A DNA stretch of 64,000 bases. It comes from Ladona fulva (lineage: Eukaryota; Arthropoda; Insecta; Odonata; Libellulidae). The stretch is from assembly GCA_000376725.2 (NCBI GenBank), contig KZ308282.1:256164-320163 (forward strand), read 5' to 3'. This document shows positions 36,888-48,299 of this stretch, piece by piece; position 1 is the first letter of the stretch; the number at the start of each line of letters is the position of its first letter. The position numbers and the translations under genes were made by a program. The notes beneath the pieces are model-generated. The model ran no database searches. It was not told the origin of the DNA and saw only the letters and a list, made by a program, of their open reading frames with translations.

Positions 36888-39770
36888 TGTTGCTTGCTAC
36901 GCCATGCACAGATTTTTTTTCATTATTTTGTTGTACTCCTCAATTTTTTTTGTTTTTCAAATCCAACTAAGCCTCTGGGCCCATAACCTGTCATTATTTT
37001 GAGGTAGGCTTTAGGTATTTTACTGGATTCTTAAAGATATTAATCCTGGTATATCTTAATAACATGCATCACACACAGTTGTCAACGAGGAAGTTTTTTT
37101 ATTTTTTATTAACATTGTTAACCAGAGCAACATACATAACAACAGTGAAATGAGAAATTTTAACATTAGTAGATTATATCTTCTAACAGAAAGTGATAGA
37201 TTAATTTCTTCTCCTCAGAAATCGGTGGGGTGGTGGAGAAACCCTGACATTAGATTTTATCTTATATTAAAGTGGTAAGCAAGTATATTGGGACAAAAAA
37301 GGGTTAGCCTGTGGCACAATATCACAGGTGCTTGGAGATAGCCAAGGGTTTTCATAATCATGGGGTAGGGGAATTATTTGGGGGTTAAAGCTCCTATATT
37401 TAGAAAATAATTAAGTTTTACTGTTATTCAGTGAAAATTGTTTAAACCTTATAAGTAGGTGAAACATTGTGATGGAAACAAAAGGATGGTGTTTATCTGT
37501 GCTATCATGTCTACACAGGAAAGGAGAAAGGAAGTTTCTGAAATGAATTTTCATCTCAGCCTTGACTGCACCTCCAAGGAAGGAAAATGGTCTTCTGAAG
37601 CTTACTTTTGTGAGTCTAGGTTTGCATTTATTGCTATTTTTCCTTATCATATTGATTTTAATTTAACTTTCCTCTTAGAAAAGAAATATTTTGTATACAT
37701 AGTGTATAGTAGTATACTTTGTAAGGATTCAAAATTTGTCATCAATTTAAAAATATAGAGGAAATCATTTATAGTGACTTACGATAGTAATTGGAAAAAA
37801 ATGCTGGTTTCATCATTCAGAAAAAAAATTAATAATAAGGAAACTTTTCATGTTTCTCATTGATGTATTTATTTATGAAATTTAAAGATGCTTAGTTAAT
37901 GAAAAGCTTTTTAAGGTGAAGACAAGATGTGGTTTGTTTTTTTAGATTTAATGCAGGCTTAAAAGATTTCTTTTCCTGGCACACCAAAGATAACATTTTG
38001 TCATGATAGAGGAAAAAGAAGTCTTATTGTTATCCTTGTTTGTTTAATGCTAAATGTAATGAAAATAATTTCCTTTACCATGTTACATTGTAATTAATTT
38101 CATTTTTCATTACTTCAGAAATATGTCATATTATCAGAAGAAATGAGTTGTCATTTATTTGTTATTATTTTCTTGAATTAATGAAATCACTCTATTATAA
38201 GCTGGATAAACAACAGCACATGAATGTTCAACACTTGCAATTAGAGTACAATTTCAATTCAATTGAGTGGACAGTCCAAATGGAATTGCTCGAGCAAAGC
38301 TTTCAAATGTAAATAAAGGGTGGCAAGAAGATATTCAGATATTTTTGTTTAGCATCATCAGGGATGTTCTTCAAGGGAAACCTGGAGTTTTCAAGTTTTT
38401 GAGTGTTATTTCTCAAGGATCACTGATTCAGTTAACTCAGTTAAATCAGAGAATTTTAAATAGGGATACATTCTAGATAAAATTTTAATGGATATTAGTT
38501 TTTGTTTAGAATGAAAGGAAACTAAATTGTTTACCACAATTAATATTTAATTATAATTATGAACCATTTTAATTTATAGACAGTTGTTTGGGTGTAATTT
38601 GTTTTATGGCTTTAGAAAATCTTGTTTCAATGTGGTACATGCTTTGGAAACTGCAGTATTTCTTTGTGCCAATGATTAATCTATTCAATGTATTTTTATT
38701 AGAGATAACCATCTTCTTCCAAATTTAACATGTTGTTTTAGATAATATTTGATTAATGCAGTAACATTTCAGTTTTATGAACTGATTCGAAATGAAAAAC
38801 TCAAGATTATGCTAATTCAGAAAAATTATTTCTTAATCCCTTCTTTAAAACTGCAGTAAATACTCCAAAATAATTGCGCTCTTAGATGAAATCAATTTCA
38901 GATTCAAATATTAATGAATTTCTTAAATTCATAAATTTAAGATGATTGGTTATCTGATTTTTGTTTTAACTCAAGATTTTTTTTATTCCTTATATGATCA
39001 ACTAAGAGATCAGGACTTTCTCTTATTTTTGGCTGAACAAATTTGTGTGAAAAACTATTCTTGTCTTGTAATTTTTGAAAATCTTAAATTTTTTGAACGT
39101 TGTAATATTAAAATGTAATGTGAAGACTACATTTTTAAGCACTGGTAGAGTTCAACCTCCGAAGAGCATTTCTTTAGGATATTGATAAAAATATTGAATC
39201 TTCCTTAAATTCTGTATGAAGTTTTTGCATTTTCCTTCTGATCCATGTGTAACCACAGGCCGCAAAGATTTAAAGGCCCTCGTGCTTCTTAATTCAGTTT
39301 ATGTTCCATATTTTACATTTTAATAAGATCAAGTACCCTTAGCAATAGAAATGCTGCAGTTCTAAAACCATCCATGTCCCTCTCTCAGAAATTTTTATTT
39401 CTAGATGTCTATTTAAAATTGTATTGGTAAATTATTCATGACACTGTTTATTGAGCATGGTGATATTTAAGTTCCATTTACCTCGGGCTTTACAGTATAA
39501 TTAAGGTCATTTTCAAGTACTACTCAATGTAAAAAAATATNATTTTCAGTTAAATTTTAAGTGTTTTAAAATTTGCAGAAAGAAGTTGTAATATTTCCAG
39601 AACATTCTAGCATTTCCAAAAAATCTGCTTTAAGCCTTTGGTGCCACTTTTTAACCCTTTGAAGCCAAAGCTGTTCAAAAAAATTATACTAAGTCCACAA
39701 GGTCATTCATTTGGATAAAAAATAATGCTGTTTTCTTATGTTTCACAATTTTATTTTTTCAGATCAATTT

Positions 39771-39857
39771 TTGCCTTCTATACTTGTATTCTCAGTGATA
39801 GTGTCTTTTCAATGCCATTGAAAAGACACTCACTGAGAATACAAGTAGAGTAGGCAA
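39771..39857. repeat. 87-bp near-perfect palindrome
   Basis: The left half (ATACTTGTATTCTCAGTG.., CTTTTCAATG) is mirrored by the right half (CATTGAAAAG.., CACTGAGAATACAAGTA). There is one 2-base bulge and a few outer mismatches, with essentially no spacer. As RNA it would be a hairpin of over 40 pairs. No flanking gene. Confidence 0.75.
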
Positions 39858-42289
39858 AGATGGCAGACACCTCAGCTACAGGAAAAACAATTGAATTTTT
39901 GAGCTCTGAGATAGGCCCAGGTTTCGCACCCCCTACTGTACCAAGGAATTTGGAGGGTGGGGCATTGGCCATGCTTAGAATGAAACTTGGAAAGGTCCTT
40001 TGTGACATTTTTTTATTGCACTCTGTAATATAATGTACATACATTCAAAAATTTCACAATAAAGAATAAAAATGTACTCCTGGTGTCTTCTTTGCTGCAA
40101 TTCCTCCATATCCAGCAGAGTAAATTTTCTGAATTAAATACCTGCAGTGGATGTTTTAGTCATTAAAATTAAACATAGCATATTCTACAGAACATTATAT
40201 CTGGCAAAAAATTGCATAATGTAAAAATTACATTTACTTATGAAAATGGATGTCAACAAAATTCTTACCAAAATCTTTAGCAATAGCAAGTTTAAAATGT
40301 CTTCAAAAATACCAATTATTTTTAACATTGCCATAAACTTAAGTTTGTAACAAGTTTTGAAATATCTAAAGCCTTTCAATTGTTGTGCAAAATGTTTGAA
40401 AGCTTCTAGAATTAATTTCTTGAACTTTTCACCAATAAAGATTGAATGAAGGATATTTGCCAAAATGACTAGGTGAATTCAAGGACCTTAATAAATATCT
40501 GGATTTCTTTCAAATACAGCTACGAAAATGAAACTACAATTTTCTGCAATGAGCTTAACTGACACACTTGAAGTACTTTTAGCAGTCTCAAATTCTGACA
40601 AGAAAAATTATGCAATAATTAATAATTCTTCGAGGAATTCCTGTTCTACTACGTTAATTGTCAGAAAATTCGATACCAAAAAGTAAATTAACCCAATCAA
40701 TGACAAAATTTTCATGAAGATTTGCGTGCAGAATGCCAATACGTAGGTATTTTTATCTATGGATAAGCTAAGTAGGACGCTTGAATCAACAGACCCGGTT
40801 TCAGTCAACGCACGCTACAGAATTGCGCTGCACGGCGCTACATTCAACCGAGTCTTAAGCGTTTGAATATCTAATTACGAACCCACTTAAAATTTGGAAA
40901 ATTTATTTGCAAAGAAACTATAAATTTGATTCAATAGTTCATTTTTCGCCTTTTTTCAGAAATATGGATTAACTACACTTCAAAGAATATATTATCAAAA
41001 ATCTAGTAAGCTACACAAACTTGAGGACGTGACAGTCATCAATATATTGATATACCTGATCGAATTAAAAGGCACATTAGGATATTTACAGCGTGTTTGT
41101 TGTATGTGATGATTTCCCACCCTCACGTGGGCGTCTTAAGTCATCTCTGATTACTGAAATAGCTTCCACTCCTTCCACATTTTGATTTCTTCGTCTCGAA
41201 GTCAATGCTATCACAATATATCAGCATTATTGATTTAACCAGTTATCAGAAAATAAGCTGAGAGCGAATAAGTCGAGGTAATGATTCATCCATTCCTATG
41301 CTTTTGACTCACGAGGTTACTTTAATCCGCCTGCCAGAGTCTAATGCCCAAAGTTTCTTTCCGCTACAAGTTCTGTCGGTTCATGGGGTTACTTTAAGGG
41401 TTGGCTCTCACAACCAACGTGCTTTAAGTACAATATTAAACCAGGAAGAATAAAGGACCGGAGTAATGAAGAGCTATTTCAATGAAAGTTGAGTAATGGT
41501 TTTGGAAAGCCGGAGGGTCAAATACGAACCCTACATTTAATTCTTGATTAAATTCCGATTCACCACCTACAATGGAGAAATCTGGCTGAAATTTACTAAT
41601 TCCGAAATCACGGTTAATTTATCGAACTTCGATGCACAGATATTGAAATGCGAACGTAGTAAGTTCTTTGTTTCGGGAAAATACGAGAAATCCAAGATTT
41701 CTATCCCGCAATGGATCGGTTGGTCGAATGTATGTTCCATTAAACAGAGCAGCTCGTTAGCGAAGTCATTTCGTGTGGAACAAATGCATAAAATTTTAAA
41801 ATTGGCATTAAAATGGCAAGCGATAAACGTCGCAATCAGAATGAAAATTTAACCAATCTGCTTACTTTCGAAAACTATCTTTAAGATAAAACTGCAAGGT
41901 TCGGGCAACCAACTCGCGATCGATTACGGCATGGTATAGCAATAAAATCCATACGATAAGATAACGCACCTGAACAAAATTACAATTTTGTAGATTCCGA
42001 CACCACGCGATTAACCCAAAATTAACAAATTCCAACGAAGATGTTGGAAACTGGTCAAACCAGCGTAAAACCAAGTTAACGCACACTCTGTTCTAAATAA
42101 ACGAGGGACAACCAAAACCTTTAACACTTATATTTTCAATAAAACTCACGAAGAGAAGCGACCAACTCTGTACGAACAGGTATTCAATGCCAGGCGACGT
42201 CCTTCGTACGGCAGCGAGGTGTCTTCGAACAGAGTTGAACCGGAACCTTCAGCAGTCGAGAGAACAGAGGACGAGCTGGTGGCCTGCAN

Positions 42290-42492
42290 AAAAAAACGAA
42301 GAAAAAATCTAAGATTTACTTTCCACAGAATTTATATATATATATCCTCCTTCACCCCCCCCTCTCTGGTTTGTTCTTAAGCTGTTGTAACGAAGCCTCG
42401 GTGCCTGGTGTTGGTGTAAATTTGCACCGAAACCATGGTCGCATTAATAAATTCTGTGGAAAGTAAATCTTTGATTTTTTCTTCGTTTTTTT
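42290..42492. mobile_element. 203-bp foldback/MITE with about 45-bp inverted repeats
   Basis: The left arm, 42290-42334, and the right arm, 42448-42492, are inverted copies with one mismatch (left contains AAGATTTACTTTCCACAGAA). A TA run and GC-richer interior lie between. The left arm starts directly after the single n at 42289, so part of the structure could reflect a contig end. Confidence 0.55.
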
Positions 42493-44584
42493 ACAACACA
42501 TTACACCCATTACAGCAATCTATTTGATAGCAACATGATATTTTTGTTATAATCTAATTAAACATTGCCAAACTCCTTACGCCGAAGAACACGGTTAGAG
42601 TCCCATTCATAACCTATATTTATCACTTTTAGTTATTCCACTGCATACAGATTTTCAAGAAGATTTATTAATTCACTAACTGACGGACTAAAAAGCACTC
42701 TTTTTAAGGAAAGAAACTGCAACTGTGTACTTGAATCGTTTCATTAATGAATGAAAAATTAAAAACCTTTATGTACGAAGATCTACTTCAGCAGAAAACT
42801 TTCATAAATGAAATATCAAATAGTCACATAACTGATTTGAGCGCTTCAGATCGTATATGTTTGATCTACGATCAGTGTCCTAGCGATTGCGATAAGATTT
42901 AATTGCTTACATACTGAATGAAAACCTGCGTTGTTTAAGTTTGAAATAAATAATCGTATAGAATTTCTTCAATAATATTCCTTGTGTTGAATAACTATTC
43001 CAATGAAAAGTTATTTAATTGTAGTTATAATGTTATTTCATTGCGTTTTTATCCAATCTTTTTTCTGCTACCTATATACCAAATTTCTGATACATTACAA
43101 CACAAAAAGCATTTGTGAAGGAAGTGGAGGGAGTTCTGAAGAGAATGTCAAAATTGCTTCCAGCATGTCTTCCAGGGTTGAAATAAATTTTACACAAGAT
43201 ACTTGAAAAAAAAATTTTGAAGTGTAATGGAAGATTAGTATCAGTGAGTAGAACAGAATCATATCTGAATGTATATTAAGCAATTAAGTTTAAGTAATTC
43301 AATAACCTTTGTGAAAACTCTTCAGCTAGCTGAAGAGTTGATACTGAACTGATACTTTGAACAATAGAACTAAAATGTATGATTTCTAATATAGAAACAG
43401 CTGTTTCATGCTTTATTAGATATCATACATTCCATTTCCATAGTTCAAAGTATTTTCATTTGTTTATTTTGATTTCATACCCTGGCAGCAAAGATATAAA
43501 CAAAGATTGAGTATAAAATAAACAATATGAATATAGCTATGACTTGGCATAATTGGGTTTTAATGTCATCTGCCTGATAAAAGTGTTGTTAGGATCAGAG
43601 CCTACCCTTAGGAAGCCTTCTAAATGCTGTCAATGCACATGAAATTTGAGCCACTGACTGAAAAGTTACATAAGAACACAACCAAAAAATATTCATAGCA
43701 TGTACAAAAGTGCAATTAGCAAAAGGGAAATGTTTAATTTATGTCTTGTTGACCTCTTTCTTTAGCTATCCATGAGCAATATGATGTAGTCTTTAACCCC
43801 TAAAGAATGATGAGATGGTTCAGTGATCAGAGTTGGCTATTATTAGTTAGCATGGCAAGTAAAGCATGATATTGCCCATTTTATAAAATACTATATGCAT
43901 TTAAAGCCTGCATTACATATTTCTATTTAACTTAAGAGAATTAAAGATGAGGAGATCATAATCTTTCAGTTAGTTTATCTCACTATTTCTTACTGAAGTA
44001 CCGAAATGCCTAGAATCAGTTATTAGGGACAAATTACATACATTCTGATTACATTTCTAGGCTATCATTTTCATTTGAATAAATTATAGTTGATAAACTC
44101 AGTCTTCACTTCCTGGATCCTAGATATCTTATTCATGCTGAAAAAAAGTATTATGTATTCTACAGTAATTTGTGTTTTAATGAATGAGTCAAATAAATTG
44201 GTCAAATTTTATTCCCATTCTTAGATTTTATAACTTTGAGGTTTTTTAAATTATAAATGTTAAGAGATATTTACAATAGATGACATATCAACTCAAGGCA
44301 GTGTTACATATATTACTTGGTGGATGTCACTCGTATTGCACTCTGCTAAATCTCTCAATAATTAGAAGAGCTAGAATAATGAACAGTATCTTTCATATTG
44401 CCAATTTAATTATGTTTTTCAAAGTTATGAAAGTAATAAAGTTGCTTAAATAGTCGAAAAACAAGTTCCAAAATATCAGAGGGCACTTTTTAAATAATAG
44501 CTGTCTTTTAGAAAAAGAATTTGTTAAATGTTATCTTTCCTTATGTAATAGCTGAGTGGGGAATTAGAAATGGAAATATTTTAN

Positions 44585-44740
44585 TGAAAGTAATAAAGTT
44601 GCTTAAATAGTCGAAAAACAAGTTCCAAAATATCAGAGGGCACTTTTTAAATAATAGCTGTCTTTTAGAAAAAGAATTTGTTAAATGTTATCTTTCCTTA
44701 TGTAATAGCTGAGTGGGGAATTAGAAATGGAAATATTTTA
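44585..44740. repeat. Exact 156-bp copy of 44428-44583
   Basis: The 156 bases before and after the n at 44584 are identical, the same length as at 17901. Unmerged contig overlap. Confidence 0.9.
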
Positions 44741-44949
44741 CCATGCAAAGAGGGCTACAAACTTATTTAAGTCTGAGATATAATGTAAGTAATAATAATT
44801 GTATTTGTGTGCATAAACGACATAATGATTTATAAGACATGTCATAGGGATATAAACATATAAAAACAATGAGATGAATTAAGGCTAGAAAGAGAAAGAC
44901 AAAGACAAAAAGAAGATTCAGTTAATAAAAATTCAACTATGTGGTAAAG

Positions 44950-45400
44950 GTATTTTCAAGAAGTAAAAGTATGCCCTGCATACCTGATAGCATAGAAAGA
45001 AATTATATTCTTCATTGATGCTGGTAAGACATTGTAAAATTGAATGCCATTTTTCATTTTCTTATTCCTGAAAGAAAAAATATTTAAATTTTGCAGAGGA
45101 GAATGGAGAACATTAATTGTTCTACTGAAATGGAGGTGATAATCCATATTTTTTCAATAAGGAAATATTTTGCTTGTTCAAAAGGACAGTATTGAAATTA
45201 AAAATGGATGGAAAAATACAAATTCCTAATTTTTTGAAAAGAGGTTTACAGTGGGTTCTATATGGGGCATTAATAACAATCCTAACATTTTTTCTGAATT
45301 CAAGAGATGTTAATGATTTGAGAGGAAGAACCCCCAGATACTATTCCATAAGAAACATGGGAATAGAAATGAGCAAAGTAGACACCATTGTCTAAAATGA
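44950..45400 (-). pseudogene. LINE reverse-transcriptase C-terminal fragment (jockey-like)
   Basis: Minus-strand conceptual translation gives YFAHFYSHVSYGIVSGGSS, then RKNVRIVINAPYRTHCKPLF, then after a frame change KKMKNGIQFYNVLPASMKNI. This is the thumb/connection end of many insect non-LTR retrotransposon polymerases. There are stops and a frameshift. It is a short dead 3' piece. No poly-A tail or target duplication was defined. Confidence 0.72.
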
Positions 45401-45503
45401 AATAACAGATGTTCTTATTTACTCATTTCTACACTTGCTCTAAATTCAGGAAAACGGGTAAGGGTGACTTTGCACAAGATGGTGCGCACCCAGGAAAAAA
45501 TCC

Positions 45504-45671
45504 CAAGGAAGAATCGACTTGAAAAATGTCTGACGGGAAAGGGAATCGAACCCGGGTCTCCCAATGGCCGGTCGGGTGCTCTGTCCATTGAGCTATCCCG
45601 GCAGAACATTTCTCTAAGCCAGGCTTTGATTCCCGGTCCCGTCAGACTTTTTTCAAGTCCATTCTTCCTTG
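45504..45671 (-). mobile_element. Foldback element 2 with tRNA-like core
   Basis: Inverted arms near 45504-45548 and 45625-45671 share AAGGAAGAATSGACTTGAAA and TCTGACGGGA. Between them, minus strand 45605-45544 is tRNA-like: GCCGGGATAGCTCAATGG, with an A box, an anticodon stem CCCGA/TTGGG, then GACCCGGGTTCGATTCCC with a B box. The 3' acceptor half merges into the arm. Its architecture is the same as elements 1 and 3. Confidence 0.65.
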
Positions 45672-45699
45672 AAATTGCTCTAAATTGTCAGATAGTTAC

Positions 45700-47333
45700 T
45701 TAAATTTAAAAAATAAGATGGTTTATTTGTGGCGAATATAACAGGGGCGCGGACAGGATTTGTTTATAGGGGTGGGTTCAGAGCCATGGAGCAAACGCAA
45801 AATTGCCTACAGTCCAGGGTCAGGCACACATCCTGCTAAGACGTAACAGAAACAGAAATATATTTAAATATACGCTAGACAAGTCGTCAGCGGCGTGTGT
45901 AACTTTAAATATTTACATTTTTGCTTTTGTTTTCCTATATTTCGATGAATGAGCATCTCGTCAGTCGTCGTCGTTGATTTGAGTGTAAAGAAAGGCGCCG
46001 TTATGACTTTCATGCGTTCCATTCTCTTAATTCGCGTACCATACCAAAACTTATAATATTCCATAAATCACTATAACTCTTAACTCATTAATGCCCGAAA
46101 CTTTTTTTTTGTTATTCAATGGTATTTTTGTATTAAATCCTTCTCATAATCACACAAACAACACGTATACATAATTTTAGATTTTTTTATTGACTGGAAC
46201 ATGGTGATTTTGGATGGCTACAAAAGTTGCCACAGGGCAGATAGAGCTTCTATCAACAAATCACGTTTAATGTATATTATATCAAATCGAAGAAATTAAA
46301 GTAAACGAAGTCCGCTTTCTATTTTAAATATATTCTGATAAGTACATTTACTTAACAAAAAGAAATTATTGCAAAAGTCGCAAATTTATCAATTACTTAC
46401 AAATACATTACATATAATTCTACAACATACAAAGATTTTTGATATAATTTTTCTGTAATCTTCGAAGATATTCGGTATGCATTAGGAAATGCGAATAAAA
46501 TGTAGAGATTAACAACTTGAGCTTAGAGGGGATGCCCATCGAGAGTAAAAGAGACAGCTGATTTTTCTCTCGTTCCATCTCTCTTTTAATACTACTCGGT
46601 TTCGGATTCATATTAAGTGGTGTTGGTCTCAGGTTAAGAGATGGTCCATCATGGAGCAGCTCGTTAAATAAGTGAGGAATGCCGACGGAGGTTTTTCGAA
46701 AAATTTAGTGGTTCCAAACTCGTTCGCGAAGTAGATTTGTAATGCGGGTGAACATCGAGCGCAAACTCCGAGAGAAATAGACAATTCATTAGAATAAAAT
46801 AATCTCTAAAATAGTTCATTCTAGTTGTTAATATCGCATAGCGTTAGAGAAGCTAACGCTTTGCTAAACAGTGTAGAATTAGATTGGGATGCGGGTATTA
46901 ATACACCTCCTCTCACTGGCCACACGATTTAAAGGGTAATTATGTGAATTTGATTTTTTCTACCATCTTTGATTCGGAGATGACCGTGCACTAATGATGG
47001 TTTATGGAGTAGTGGAACAAAAAATGAAAAGTTGCAGAAAAGCAGATTGTTTAAGGCATGTTATCATGCTAATTAGCCTCAAGATACTTTATCATTTCTT
47101 GGAAAGGTGCTTCAAGAATAGTTCGTAACTCATAGCTAACTCAAAGCATTTTATTATCTCTATTTAATTCAACGAAATTGAATTTATCTACATGCAACAT
47201 TACAGTTTGAAATATCTTAAAAATATACTTCATGATCTCTTTCTAACGCGGAAATTTTTCGTACCTTAACACAATAATTCTTAATTTAAGACGAAATACT
47301 GAAATCAATTCCTTTCTCTGTGGAGTAGACCGG
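45700..47333. other. Intergenic region upstream of the lipase gene
   Basis: Contains a possible lone hAT end at about 45744 and diverged repeat copy C (46690-46930). The lipase promoter should lie near its 3' side or downstream to 47723, but no convincing TATA box was identified. Confidence 0.45.
46690..46930 (+). repeat. Dispersed repeat with TATTAATACACC, copy C (diverged)
   Basis: Keeps TTTTTCGAAAAATTT, GAACATCGAGCGC, the ATAGCGTTAGAGAAGC block and TATTAATACACCTCC in the order of copies A and B. It is clearly more diverged. About 800 bases upstream of lipase exon 1. Confidence 0.5.
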
Positions 47334-48299
47334 AGACAAGGCCGAGATAAGGTCCTTGGAAGTGCTCCTGGAGGACCGGTTCATGAAAAAAGAGAAGAAT
47401 GATTGGGAAAGTGATGGAAGGTCAGGGATAGTCGAAACTGCATAAACTTATGCGAAGAAGGAGGCGGATCAGGGAGGCGAAATAACAGGAAGGACAACAC
47501 AACGTTGGTTTCTCAAAGCAAGTTTGCCAACCAATAGTTAGGAATCAGTCACATTCTGGAAGTGAGTGTAGCTCCTCCGGTAGTGAGTGCGATTGTGGTT
47601 AACTTTGGGAATGGCATTCTGGAAGAACGGCGGTGCTGAAAGGCGTTGAGAGTCCCGAGAAAGCTGTTGACGGATCTGAGGCAGAGTGTGCTGTCGACTT
47701 TCAGTAACGGATTTCAACCAAGAATGATTCTCTTCTTTTTGACAATAATTTTATTTATAACGCGAGGTAAGCAGAATGTGTTTAGCTGTGCAATTATTAC
47801 ATTTAAGTAGAAAGAAAAGGATAGCAATTTTTAAAAATTCAATAGATAGCACCGAAAGCATGACTGTATTTCGAATGTCTCTTTCGGAAACTGTCGGACG
47901 GGCAGCTCGTGCGTAGAAAAGTTGCGAAAAAATAAGGATCTGAAAATGGAATGAGAAATTTCATTTGAAGACAGAATGTATCGGTATTCAAAATACATTG
48001 ATAGTTATTCCTCGTTGTCATTATTTTGTCTCTGTTATTTTTAACGTTCAATAAATGACCTAGATGATACTTTTATATTTTTCGCTATCTAGAATAGAGA
48101 AAATACAAATGTAAACATATGAATAAAGCTATTCAGGAAAATCAGGCTTAAAGACATCCTTCGATTCAATTCGCAGGGAACTTTAGGAACATATAAAATT
48201 GATCAGAAGTTATCTGTGATGATTTAAACATATGACACTTTTTTCGTAAAGATTGAATTCTAAAGATTTGAATATAAGGACCTTATCTCGGCTTTGTCT
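47334..48299. repeat. 24-bp inverted repeat bracketing lipase exon 1
   Basis: 47334-47357 contains GGCCGAGATAAGGTCCTT and 48276-48299 contains AAGGACCTTATCTCGGCT, inverted with one mismatch over 24 bases. The 966-bp span includes the whole signal-peptide exon. It could be the ends of a mobile element or two relics of one repeat family. Confidence 0.55.

Larger units (their letters stand above)
36888..44427. other. Gene-poor region with palindrome and foldback element
   Basis: Besides the palindrome (39771-39857) and the 203-bp element (42290-42492), there is an inverted pair CAACTCTGTACGAA / TTCGAACAGAGTTG near 42148-42230. Open frames of 60-100 codons (for example 37459-37758, 41544-41852) lack recognisable motifs. 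No supported gene. Confidence 0.45.

Noticed and set aside
38267..38476. Possible host exon (DSPNGIARAKLSNVNKGW)
   Set aside because: The composition is plausible, but no family, acceptor or partner exon was found.
43003..43206. Small secreted protein starting MKSYLIVVIMLFHCVFIQ
   Set aside because: The hydrophobic start looks like a signal peptide, but the region is AT-rich, there is no family motif or splice context, and such frames arise by chance.
45544..45605. Functional tRNA gene on the minus strand
   Set aside because: The acceptor stem cannot be completed, position 33 is not T, and the 3' half merges into the foldback arm.
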